From NCBI GenBank assembly GCA_039921525.1, contig JBDSBP010000091.1:1-46002 (forward strand): 46,002 nt of DNA, written 5' to 3'. Position numbers and translations under genes: made by a program. This document shows, one piece after another, positions 1-7,398 of the stretch. The notes under the pieces are model-generated. The model worked only from the letters and a program-made list of their open reading frames with translations, was not told the DNA's origin and did not search any database. The stretch's first letter is position 1, and every line of letters starts with the position of its first letter. The stretch is from JADCRZ01 sp039921525 (lineage in GTDB: Bacteria; Bacteroidota; Bacteroidia; Chitinophagales; Chitinophagaceae).

Positions 1-1627
1 ATAATCTTTGGCAATTTCATACACGCTTCCGGTTGCATTTAATTTTCCGCTGATCCAGTGATAATCTGTTAATAACGTTACTGTGTCTTCAAACTCCCCG
101 GCTTCTTTTAAATGCCATATACACCAAAGCCATTCGTATCTTTCCCAGGTTTTATACGCTCCTAATTGCTTATATAATGTTGAATGAGAGGTAGACCTAT
201 CTTTTAATTGAGTTCCATAATAACGGAGCAGGATATCATGCATGGAAAGTGTTCTTATTAGGTAGGTCAAGATCAACCAGCCCCAACTTATGCAGTTTTT
301 TATCCAGGAAATCTTCGCAGTCATCATCATCCATTTCCCAATATTTTTCCAGTACCTGGAACGGGATATTTTCATCTTCGGGAAAGATACCCAGGCCATA
401 TAGTTTTTCCTGTTCGTGACTTTCTAAAAGTTCAATACTGGCTTGAAGGCAAATGGTAACAGAGTCATTTCTTCGTTCAGCATCGGACATGTCGAATCCA
501 GTCAGGCCTTTTTTTTCAAGCCTTTTATTTACATATAAAATAGCCTGGCCAATACTTTCGCCTTCATCCATTCTCGCTTTTAATTGTGCCCCTACCAACT
601 TTAATAGCAGCGCCCAATAACCCAGTTTTTGCGCCAATGAGGAAAGCTGGCTGTCAGTGGTGTATTCTATACCAGCATATCTACTTAGCAATCGTACCGC
701 TTCTTCTGCTGTCATCTCATCAACCTGTTCCTGCCTGGAATGTAGCATCAGCCTATCCATACGTGTAGTGATCAAAACAGCGCAACCGGTAGTTGCCGCT
801 ATAATATCTTCCACATCGACCCTATGCCAGGCATCATCTAAAACCAGCAAATAGTTCTTCCCTACGAGTTTATCTTTAAGTTCGTGTTGCGCCTGCTCAA
901 CATCAAGAAAGGTCTTTTTTTCAATACCGATGGCATCATACAATTTCTGGAGTGCAGTGAGCGCTGAACCTTTCTGTTGCCCCAGCGTAACCCATAATAT
1001 GCCACGATAAATTGCGAGTATAATGTCTTCGTCATTGCAAAGCGCATTAGCAAGTGTAGTCTTGCCGAAGCCGCCGCTTCCCTGTAAAGCGGTTGTAATA
1101 GAAACAGGTTCGTCTCCATGCAATAGTAAATTCTTGAGTGTAAGAATCTTTCCAGGTCTTTCTACATAGTTCACCACTTCAGATAACCGGGGCGCCATAA
1201 ACGGAACTTTAGATGTTTCGAGCCTGTTCTTAAGATCATAGATAATTCGCTCCCAGTGTTTTTCAGGATGCTAGATATGTTCTTTTTTAAGCCAGCCGGG
1301 GAAGGTGTTGAAAAACTCCGGATCATTCGGCTTTCCATTTATTGGTAGTACGGCAACGCCATTTCTGCGTGCATACATCCACTCATCTTTACAATTAGAG
1401 GAGGCCAGGGCCCCTGGAGTTATTATTATGATCAGGAAATCTACTGCAACTATTGCCTCTTCAATCTGCTTGCTCCATTGCCCATATTTCATTTGGCTAT
1501 GATCCTGCCAGAATGTAATATTTTGTTCCTTGTCATTAGACGTTATCTTTTGTTGTAAGTCCAGGGCGAGCTGTTCCCCATCTGAATGTGAATAAGAAAT
1601 AAAAGCGGTGAAGTGTTTAGTCGGCAT
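1..1627 (-). pseudogene. Broken TIR-NB-ARC STAND (NLR-like) protein, runs off the window edge
   Basis: The gene reads leftward from ATG at 1627. The first 118 codons form a TIR domain (FISYSHSDGE at residues 9-18; the SSNCKDEW motif carries the usual catalytic Glu, residue 82). An in-frame TAG at 1271-1273 interrupts it, but the same frame continues without another stop through a linker (HPEKHWERIIYDL) into an NB-ARC ATPase. There, counting from ATG 1198, I see the P-loop GSGGFGKTT (40-48), Walker B LLVLDDAW (117-124) and the LITTR motif (142-146). That frame stops at 236-238, exactly where NB-ARC winged helices usually read LHDLL. One base out, the frame reads HDILLRYYGTQLKDRS and stays open to base 1, so a one-base insertion near 240-250 (TTTCCATG for TTTCATG) is likely. 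Family knowledge: such proteins are STAND sensors, some antiphage, usually with C-terminal WD40 or TPR repeats; those would lie outside the window. Sequencing error remains possible. Confidence 0.85.
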
Positions 1628-1808
1628 GTTATAAGATTACACATCAATTTGATTCGGAGATGTAAAACGAAAGTTATCCAAACAATTCATTTAGCAATCT
1701 AATGTTATTAAATTGATTCGAAGCAAAGTCATTGTTATCACAGGGAAGGCTGTCGCAGGGTATCTTATACAAGTAAATACATTTCGAGGAAATTTGCAAA
1801 TTGAATCT

Positions 1809-1836
1809 AAAAAAACCCCCTCCTTTTGGGAGAAGG
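1809..1836 (-). terminator. Rho-independent terminator, minus strand
   Basis: On the minus strand an eight-pair stem (CCTTCTCC with GGAGGGGG, including two G-T pairs) closes a CAAAA loop and is followed by seven T. It lies about 30 bases past the stop at 1867 and suggests the minus-strand reading frames between 1867 and 2280 are, or were, transcribed. Confidence 0.6.
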
Positions 1837-1866
1837 TTGCCTGCTTCAAGATTTCAACTATATTAT

Positions 1867-2076
1867 TTACGACGCAGGTCCGACCTCTAACTTTCCGGCA
1901 TTTTCACCCGGGTCAGAGAGTAAACTCCATATTTCTGCTTCCGCTTTTGATAATGTTACAAAGAAATACTTGTAACCTTTCAGGTTACAGTCTTCATTTG
2001 TACTATGATCGAATCGATTTCTCAAAAGGGACTGAAACGGCTTTGGGAAAAGACGATCCCTCAAAGCTGCCTGCAT
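1867..2076 (-). CDS. Small hypothetical ORF, 69 aa
   Basis: I do not recognise this product. It starts at ATG 2076, lies in the same frame as the upstream hsdR-like fragment (separated from it by one TGA at 2092-2094) and is followed by a minus-strand terminator. The C-terminal half (GYKYFFVTLSKAEAEIW) looks protein-like. It could be a short gene or the degraded tail of the fragment upstream. No clear ribosome-binding site was seen. Confidence 0.28.
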   Translation of the reverse strand: MQAALRDRLFPKPFQSLLRNRFDHSTNEDCNLKGYKYFFVTLSKAEAEIWSLLSDPGENAGKLEVGPAS

Positions 2077-2091
2077 AGCAAGTCGATAAAA

Positions 2092-2280
2092 TCATCGTTC
2101 CACTTTGAATTCATTCTCCATAAGCCGTTTTAATAAATGCCTGGCGGTGTCTTTAAAATCATTCTTTTCTTTGTCCGTAATTTTCTTATCGCGTTCAAGC
2201 ATATCAAACACAGCCAGTTCCTCCTGGGTGAGGTTTTCCGTGAATACACGTTTTTGTTCATTAGAAAGAATTGTGTACAA
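2092..2280 (-). pseudogene. hsdR: Fragment of type I restriction enzyme R subunit C-terminus
   Basis: The 62 codons include NLTQEELAVFDML followed by a charged helix (DTARHLLKRLMENEFKVER). This resembles the extreme C-terminal region of HsdR proteins, where an ltxEElavfdLL motif precedes a helix ending in a dW/eRW-like sequence. Everything N-terminal (nuclease and SF2 helicase domains, normally about 800 residues) is missing. The frame is closed by TAA two codons before the first possible start (TTG), so it has no normal beginning. I read it as a remnant of a lost restriction-modification locus next to the broken TIR-NB-ARC gene. The match is short and made by eye. Confidence 0.5.
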
Positions 2281-2341
2281 CGCTTAAAACACCCTTTTTA
2301 CTATTGTATAACATATATATCTTGTATTAAAGCTGATAAAC

Positions 2342-2590
2342 ATGGCTGATAAATATTATCCGGAGAAGTTGAGGTTTCTTACCGAGACACTGAAACAGTT
2401 TTTTGCAATTCTTTTAGCAGTAATCGCAGGATCAATAATTTTACTAAGGCAGCAAGAGTTAACTCCAATGGACAGGACCTTGCTGGTTTTGGCGGTGTTT
2501 CTCGTATTATTGCTTATTATCCTTATCTTCGTATTTGGTTTTCAGGCTTCAGATGTACTCAACCAAATAAAATCAAATGACAGACTCTGA
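2342..2590 (+). CDS. Small two-helix membrane protein, 82 aa
   Basis: Not recognised as a named family. Residues 18-35 and 46-67 form two strongly hydrophobic segments joined by a short polar linker (RQQELTPMDR), with soluble ends, so it is predicted to be an inner-membrane protein. Its stop overlaps the start of the next gene by 14 bases, implying translational coupling, and a terminator follows the pair. The promoter may lie in the AT-rich stretch 2281-2341. The pair sits beside defence-gene remnants, but nothing in the sequence assigns a role. Confidence 0.65.
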   Translation: MADKYYPEKLRFLTETLKQFFAILLAVIAGSIILLRQQELTPMDRTLLVLAVFLVLLLIILIFVFGFQASDVLNQIKSNDRL

Positions 2591-2783
2591 TTTTAAAACG
2601 ATTATAACAATTCTATTAATCATCATTTTTATGGGCGGTATCAGCGGATATTATATTTTACTTTTAATAAAGCTTCGCCGTATAGATAAAAATAAACCAG
2701 TGGGATTAAAAGAGAAATTCCAGGATTGTTTCACAGGGGTACAAGATGCCTCTGGAAGTATTAAGGCGAAATCGAAACCATAA
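2577..2783 (+). CDS. Small single-helix membrane protein, 68 aa
   Basis: Starts at ATG 2577 inside the end of the preceding gene, in another frame. Residues 8-31 form one hydrophobic segment (TIITILLIIIFMGGISGYYI) followed by a basic cytoplasm-like tail (LRRIDKNKPVG) of about 35 residues. No family is recognised. The overlap, the shared size class and the downstream terminator at 2838 make a two-gene operon likely. A paired membrane function such as a complex or regulator/effector pair is possible but unproven. Confidence 0.6.
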   Translation: MTDSDFKTIITILLIIIFMGGISGYYILLLIKLRRIDKNKPVGLKEKFQDCFTGVQDASGSIKAKSKP

Positions 2784-2837
2784 AACGGGGGAAAACCAAA
2801 GCAAAGATATAACCTATAGAATATTCTTTTTTCCGCG

Positions 2838-2868
2838 AGCTACTCAATATGAGTAGCTTTTTTATTTT
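2838..2868 (+). terminator. Rho-independent terminator
   Basis: A perfect eight-pair stem (AGCTACTC / GAGTAGCT) with a five-base AATAT loop is followed by a T-rich run. It ends the operon of two small membrane proteins 55 bases upstream. Confidence 0.9.
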
Positions 2869-3014
2869 GTGTTAATTTGATGACATGCTTTTATTTTTAA
2901 AACGTCGAACACCACTTCCGCCATCCAATTGCATAATTGCTTTATAAAGCTGTTTCACAGAGTTACAGTAGAGTAGAGCGAGAAGAGTGAATTCATTCTT
3001 CTCAGCCCCCCGTC

Positions 3015-3048
3015 AATCCGTACGTGCGGTTTTCCCGCATACGGCTTT
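3015..3048 (-). other. Group II intron domain V
   Basis: A 34-base hairpin on the minus strand: AAAGCCGTATGCGG, GAAA tetraloop, then ACCGCACGTACGGATT. The AGC catalytic triad near the 5' side and the GNRA loop match the most conserved element of group II ribozymes. Domain VI follows immediately. Confidence 0.9.
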
Positions 3049-3083
3049 CCTGTAATCTTCTTTGCAAACTTTCACTTGGAACT

Positions 3084-3256
3084 TTAAACGCTGTATTTCG
3101 TCGGATCAATCAATCCATATTTATGGACTAACATCTCGAAAGCTTGTTGACCGTACAAGCGACTGCGTCTTTGGCTCTTGCAGTTGTTTCCCGCTCCTGC
3201 TTGGTTTTGCAATATAACTTCTCCTGTAACTGACTAACTCTTTCCACTCCTGACAT
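3084..3256 (-). pseudogene. ltrA: Internally deleted group II intron reverse transcriptase
   Basis: From ATG 3256 the N-terminus of an LtrA-type protein can be read (MSGVERVSQLQEKLYCKTKQ). Less than 100 bases later, in another frame, the typical C-terminus appears (RRSRLYGQQAFEMLVHKYG, then LIDPTKYSV and TAA at 3084-3086). About 500 residues between them, covering the reverse transcriptase fingers-palm, maturase X and DNA-binding regions, are absent. The junction lies around 3170-3190. The intron ends are intact, which is the layout of an ORF-less derivative that depends on a helper. Confidence 0.8.
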
Positions 3257-3761
3257 GGAACGCTTGCCCTTTTTGAACAATTCTCCTAGCCCAGATGTCT
3301 CGTCTCTTTGATGATTTTTTGAAGATCAATTTTGACTGTTATCTGTTATTGAAAAATTGAATTACAGTAATGCTCCTTCCGTTTTTACCTTTCCGGGGAT
3401 CATCACCAATATGAGCATATCCGACTCCCTCAGCTGCATTTTGGCTTCTTGCACTGTTAGGGTATCCCACTTTCATGCGCTACCTTGTTCATGCACGCAA
3501 CTGTATCTTACCCCGGGCATTCCTTGATGTTCATACTGTCGTTTATCCCAACAAGATTGCAGGCTTCAGCAACTCCGAAAGATTGGCCAATACTATCGGT
3601 GTAACGAGGCTTAACTACAGCAGCTTACATAAGCGTAATTCCCTGAACTCCGTACGGTTCGTTTCCTTACCGCACATCAGGGGTACTTTAACCTGAACGA
3701 CAAATTTGGTTACATGGCTCTTCCATCCATTAGGTAATTTAATTTATATTTATAAACGCAC

Positions 3762-3768
3762 GCCTCGT
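3762..3768 (-). other. IBS1 of the group II intron (5' exon)
   Basis: ACGAGGC on the minus strand directly precedes the intron. It pairs over all seven bases with EBS1 GCCTCGT at 3604-3610 in domain I. The exon on both sides is noncoding and resembles a degenerate CTCCGTG/CTCTGTG repeat also seen near 6905-7003. Confidence 0.75.
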
Positions 3769-3882
3769 GGCGTACCGGAGATACACGGAGAATCATAAAA
3801 ATTCCTTTTCAATTCTTTAAATGAGCAGTACTACGCTTGAATAATAAAGACTTATTTTCGCAAATAGATTCTATTTTAAAAA

Positions 3883-4455
3883 ATGATTGAAAACTTACAG
3901 GAAGATAAAATATTTGAAAAAGAAAATTTTACAGACAAGATAATGTGCAACAGCGAATATGTCTCGTGCCAATTTATCAGCTGCAATTTCTCCAATAGCG
4001 ATCTGTCTGACAGTGAATTCATGGATTGCATTTTCGACAGTTGTAATCTTAGCCTCGCTAAAGTGCTGAATACGAAAATAAAAAATATTCAATTTATTAA
4101 ATGTAAAATAACGGGGATAGATTTTAGCGTATGTAATGATTTTCTTTTTTCATGTAGATTTAAAGAATGTATCATTGGCTATTGCACCTTCTGGTCCAGG
4201 AAATTAAAGAAAACTATTTTTAAAGATTGCAGTTTAAAAGACAGCGATTTTTCTGAAGCCGATTTAACGGGAACACAATTTAATAATTGTGATTTATTAA
4301 ACAGCATATTCCGAAATACAATCCTGGAAAAGGTTGATTTTCGCAGTTCATTCAACTACTCTATAAATCCAGAGCTTAATAATATTAAAAAGGCGAAATT
4401 TTCGATTCAGGGACTGCCTGGATTGTTATCTAAATATGATATTATAATTGAATGA
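3883..4455 (+). CDS. Pentapeptide-repeat protein, 190 aa
   Basis: From about residue 25 to 160 the protein repeats the A(D/N)LXX-type five-residue pattern with Phe or Leu at the central position: FISCNF, SNSDL, SDSEF, MDCIF, DSCNL, and later SLKDSDF, SEADL, TGTQF, NNCDL, LNSIF. This predicts a right-handed quadrilateral beta-helix. Many repeats carry Cys, as in Qnr/McbG-like proteins that mimic DNA and shield gyrase, but the family has many other roles and no function can be fixed here. There is no signal peptide, so it is probably cytoplasmic. The AT-rich upstream region contains a TATTTTCG sequence close to a Bacteroidota -7 box. It is a lone gene, convergent with the downstream SDR gene. 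Confidence 0.9.
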   Translation: MIENLQEDKIFEKENFTDKIMCNSEYVSCQFISCNFSNSDLSDSEFMDCIFDSCNLSLAKVLNTKIKNIQFIKCKITGIDFSVCNDFLFSCRFKECIIGYCTFWSRKLKKTIFKDCSLKDSDFSEADLTGTQFNNCDLLNSIFRNTILEKVDFRSSFNYSINPELNNIKKAKFSIQGLPGLLSKYDIIIE

Positions 4456-4521
4456 GCGGAAAGGTATTATTATTAAAAAGGGCGAGTATTTATGTTACTT
4501 CATTAACTTTCTATTCCGGGA

Positions 4522-5529
4522 TTATTTATTACTTCTTAACTGCTTAATCAAAAAATAAGAAACTGCTAATCCACCAATGAAAAAGGCAGCTTTCCTTTTT
4601 CTTTTACGCCGGTCCGGTGCCTTATCCCAACCTCCATGAATACTGGTACCATATTCTATCGGTTCAAATAAATTTCCGCTGGTAGCCGGCGTAGGCACAG
4701 CCTGTTTAAAATAGGCTTCCATTACTTTTGCGGTAATAAAACGCATTATCCCCGGCATAAAAAAATAGCCCATACGCAAGATGTGAGCAACACCACCAAC
4801 GGTTAAGGAATTCCGTGGTCTCCTGGCTAGTTGAACCATTGCCCGTCCTACCTTTTGCGGATCATAAACCGGTGGGGCGGGTTTCAATAAATACCCTGTA
4901 TAATTACCGGCGTGCTGTATGCCGGGGGTGTCTAAAAAAGCCGGGTATAAATCGCAAATATGAATACCAGGCGAGCCAGTTAATTCTGCTTTAAGCGCTT
5001 CGGAAAAACCGCGCAATCCAAATTTACTGGCCGAATATCCCACTGCGTATGGAGTTGGATAAAATCCACCAATTGAAATATTATTAATAAGGATGCCGGA
5101 ATTCTGACGCTTAAAATACGGTAACACCGCGTGGGCGCCGTGAATAAAGCCCATCAGGTTTATTTTAATTACCTGGTCATGTACTTCTACGGGAGTATCG
5201 GTAAAGCCTCCTGCTGCCATCACACCGGCATTGTTTATCCAGACATCTATCCACCCACCAAACTCGTAAGCGCTTTCAGCCAATTGTATCATCGCTAAAG
5301 GATCGGTAACATCTGTGTAAACGGCCATTGCAGGAGCGCCCATTTCTTGGCATTCTTTTACCAGTTCTTCCAGCGCATTCAAACGCCGGGCAGCCAGTAC
5401 CAGTCTTGCGCCATTACGCGCAAATTCAAGCGCAGCGGCACGTCCAACTCCGCTGGATGCACCGGTTATAACCACTGTCTTTCCGTCTAAACTATTACGT
5501 TCACCATAGGAGTTCTGTACGCTGTTCAT
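4522..5529 (-). CDS. Short-chain dehydrogenase/reductase (SDR), 335 aa
   Basis: A Rossmann-fold NAD(P)-dependent oxidoreductase. The cofactor motif TGASSGVG is at residues 22-29, NNAG at 99-102, the catalytic Ser near 152, and the YxxxK pair at Y165/K169. The protein is longer than a classical 250-residue SDR. The extra C-terminus has a basic stretch (RRKRKRKAA) followed by a hydrophobic segment (AFFIGGLAVSYFLI), suggesting a membrane-anchored tail with a cytoplasmic catalytic domain. It lies 74 bases downstream of the Gfo/Idh/MocA gene on the same strand, so the two are probably cotranscribed. The substrate cannot be read from the sequence. Confidence 0.93.
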   Translation of the reverse strand: MNSVQNSYGERNSLDGKTVVITGASSGVGRAAALEFARNGARLVLAARRLNALEELVKECQEMGAPAMAVYTDVTDPLAMIQLAESAYEFGGWIDVWINNAGVMAAGGFTDTPVEVHDQVIKINLMGFIHGAHAVLPYFKRQNSGILINNISIGGFYPTPYAVGYSASKFGLRGFSEALKAELTGSPGIHICDLYPAFLDTPGIQHAGNYTGYLLKPAPPVYDPQKVGRAMVQLARRPRNSLTVGGVAHILRMGYFFMPGIMRFITAKVMEAYFKQAVPTPATSGNLFEPIEYGTSIHGGWDKAPDRRKRKRKAAFFIGGLAVSYFLIKQLRSNK

Positions 5530-5602
5530 ATAAAGAGGAATTTAAATTAAACCGAACCAACCACCTTAACCCGTAAAGTATCTACATTCCCCACAATCAA
5601 AC

Positions 5603-6823
5603 TCATTCATCTGAAGGCGCCGATCCCCTGAATACATCTATGCCATCGATCTTTTTTAGTGTGACAGGTTTCCCCAAACGGGCCGATTCATAGATGGCTT
5701 CCATTATCACCTGGTCTTGCAGGCCTTCTTCCCCGGGAGTATAAGGTGTTTTGTTTTCCAATACGCAACGCGACATATGATCGATCTCCAAAGAAAACTG
5801 ATCTTTTTCACCCAGGGAAGGATTTTCTTTCCATTCTACTTTTCCTTCTGCATGAGAAACTTCCATCTTTAATCCTTTGTAAGGAAAAGCAGGATCCATT
5901 CCGTACCACCCACCTTTATCAGCAAAAACGCGGTAACGCTTAGAGTCGTGCACACCATAACTGCAGGAACAATTAATCAAAGTACCACCTGGAAAACGCA
6001 CCTGGAATAACACGCTTTCTTCTACGTCCGTAAATCGTAGATCGCCAGGGGTACTAAAAACTGTAGCAGAAACCCATTCCGGTTCTTCACCCAACAAAAA
6101 GCGGGACGTATTGAGGCAATAGAGACCGATATCGGGTAATGATCCACCACCAGCCAATTCCTTTTTCAATCTCCATTGGTTGCCATCGCCGGAGTTCTGC
6201 ACATTGGTTGCTTCGATAAGTCTTGCTTTTCCATATTTGTTTTCACGAACCCATGACTGTATCATTCTATTATGTGGCTCATATTGGATGCGGTAAGCGA
6301 TCATTAATTTTTTACCGGCGTCTTTGCAGGCATCAATCATTTTTTGGGCATCTTTTGAACTGGTAGCCATCGGTTTTTCACAAAGCACGTGCTTCCCTGC
6401 TTTGGCCGATCTGATGGTATATTCTGCATGCATACTATTGGGCAAAACTATATACACAACGTCTATGTCAGGGTTATTTTTTATAGAATCAAAATTTTGA
6501 TAGGTATAAATTGCTGAAGGGCTTACTCCATATTGCCGGGCGACATTGGCTGCTTTCTCCGGATCACCACTAACAAGCGCTACTACTTTTGAATATTTAC
6601 ATGATCCAAAGGCGGGAAGTATTTGTTCCAGAGTGAGTTTACCTAATCCCACCAGTGCATAACCAATTCTTTTAGCCGGGGCAATGGGTGTGGGCGGTGG
6701 GCCATCTTCCTTTTCCGTGGGATGATGCATTGGTGGCGATTTAACAGGTGTCAGATTCTGCTCGTTTAATGATTTTGAAACGCCAGCATAGCTTTTAAGT
6801 TGACCCTGTACCATTGATTCCAT
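5603..6823 (-). CDS. Gfo/Idh/MocA family oxidoreductase, glucose-fructose oxidoreductase-like
   Basis: An NAD(P)-dependent sugar oxidoreductase. Counting from ATG 6823, the Rossmann glycine motif (GYALVGLGKL) is near 54-63 and the family signature EKP, whose Lys acts in catalysis, is at 149-151 (HVLCEKPMATSSKDA). The C-terminal half is the substrate-binding beta-sheet domain (GGGSLPDIGLYCLN). Similarity to Zymomonas-type glucose-fructose oxidoreductase is suggested by KPMATSSKDAQKMI and KKLMIAYR. There is no clear Tat or Sec signal, though residues 25-50 are Pro-rich and disordered. The frame is open to a GTG at 6898, but ATG 6823 or 6814 is a more natural start. It is probably the first gene of an operon with the SDR gene. 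Confidence 0.9.
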   Translation of the reverse strand: MESMVQGQLKSYAGVSKSLNEQNLTPVKSPPMHHPTEKEDGPPPTPIAPAKRIGYALVGLGKLTLEQILPAFGSCKYSKVVALVSGDPEKAANVARQYGVSPSAIYTYQNFDSIKNNPDIDVVYIVLPNSMHAEYTIRSAKAGKHVLCEKPMATSSKDAQKMIDACKDAGKKLMIAYRIQYEPHNRMIQSWVRENKYGKARLIEATNVQNSGDGNQWRLKKELAGGGSLPDIGLYCLNTSRFLLGEEPEWVSATVFSTPGDLRFTDVEESVLFQVRFPGGTLINCSCSYGVHDSKRYRVFADKGGWYGMDPAFPYKGLKMEVSHAEGKVEWKENPSLGEKDQFSLEIDHMSRCVLENKTPYTPGEEGLQDQVIMEAIYESARLGKPVTLKKIDGIDVFRGSAPSDE

Positions 6824-6904
6824 AAGTTTCTTATAACTGTTTAAATAACTATGCCATGAAGCGGTTCTACATTTAACTTGCAGGAAGTTTGGGATCACTA
6901 CCTC

Positions 6905-7003
6905 TGTGAAATATCTTTGTTACAGTAGAGAGGCAAGGAGGCGCTCGGTGAAACTCCGTGCCTTCTCCGTGTAACTCTGTGTAATAACTTTGTTATACGG
7001 AGT
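6905..7003. repeat. Degenerate CTCCGTG/CTCTGTG intergenic repeat
   Basis: This 149-base gap between divergent genes contains several variants of a short phrase: CCTCTGTGAAA, AACTCCGTGCC, TCTCCGTGTAA and CTCTGTGTAA. The exon flanks of the group II intron (3762-3800 and 2950-2967) contain the same phrase on the other strand. Any promoter for the flanking genes must lie here, but no clear box was seen. Confidence 0.45.
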
Positions 7004-7047
7004 GATCACAGGATACAAATACTTAAAAAATTATAAACATTATTACC

Positions 7048-7233
7048 ATGGAACCATCAAGAAAAAAAGCATCACCCGAAAATGAAAAACCCGAAACACC
7101 TGTTGAATTAGCCCGAACCGAAGCTGAAGAAGATATAGCTGATGATCCCGATTTCCAGGATGATCCTAAATCGGATGATTTGGACGAAGGCGAGCTTGCT
7201 AATTTGGATAATTCGAATGATAATGAGATTTGA
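7048..7233 (+). CDS. Small acidic protein, 61 aa
   Basis: Begins at ATG 7048 and is rich in Asp, Glu, Asn and Pro (EAEEDIADDPDFQDD, KSDDLDEGEL), so it is predicted to be disordered and highly negatively charged. No family is recognised. The reading frame, its own start in a typical AT-rich leader and the hairpin repeat beyond its stop make a real gene plausible. The flotillin-like gene follows 165 bases downstream on the same strand. Confidence 0.55.
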   Translation: MEPSRKKASPENEKPETPVELARTEAEEDIADDPDFQDDPKSDDLDEGELANLDNSNDNEI

Positions 7234-7250
7234 ATCAATTACGAATTAAA

Positions 7251-7302
7251 AATTACGAATTACGAATTACATTGAAGACGATCGGAATTCGTAATTCGTA
7301 AT
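7251..7302. repeat. ACGAATT heptamer inverted repeat
   Basis: Two perfect 18-base arms (7251-7268 and 7285-7302) are each built from a tandem seven-base unit, ACGAATT and its complement, separated by 16 bases. A partial further unit precedes the left arm at 7238-7246. It could act as a terminator-like or mRNA-protecting hairpin between the small acidic gene and the flotillin-like gene. Confidence 0.85.
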
Positions 7303-7398
7303 TAAATTCCCCCGCTATTTCAAATGATCTGAAAACTCTCTATATTGGTCATGTCTAACCCCGTCGTTCCCAACAAACGATTGTAAAAACATACTAAT

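Larger units (their letters stand above)
2968..3761 (-). mobile_element. ORF-deleted group II intron (794 bp)
   Basis: The minus strand begins at 3761 with the canonical GTGCG 5' end and finishes near 2968 with a domain VI-like hairpin (GAGAAGA / TCTTCTC) and CTCTAC, leaving a candidate branch-point A seven bases from the end. Domain V lies at 3015-3048. The seven bases before the 5' splice site (ACGAGGC, 3762-3768) are exactly complementary to GCCTCGT inside domain I (3604-3610), the expected IBS1-EBS1 pairing, which supports the 5' boundary. Only scraps of the intron-encoded reverse transcriptase remain (3084-3256), so the element cannot mobilise itself; it could be spliced or mobilised in trans if an intact relative exists. 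The exact 3' end is less certain than the 5' end. Confidence 0.85.

Noticed and set aside
1713..2078. Plus-strand 121-codon frame
   Set aside because: It overlaps the minus-strand terminator and reading frames, has irregular composition and no recognisable fold.
3475..3696. Plus-strand 73-codon frame
   Set aside because: It lies antisense to domain I of the group II intron and has no protein-like features.
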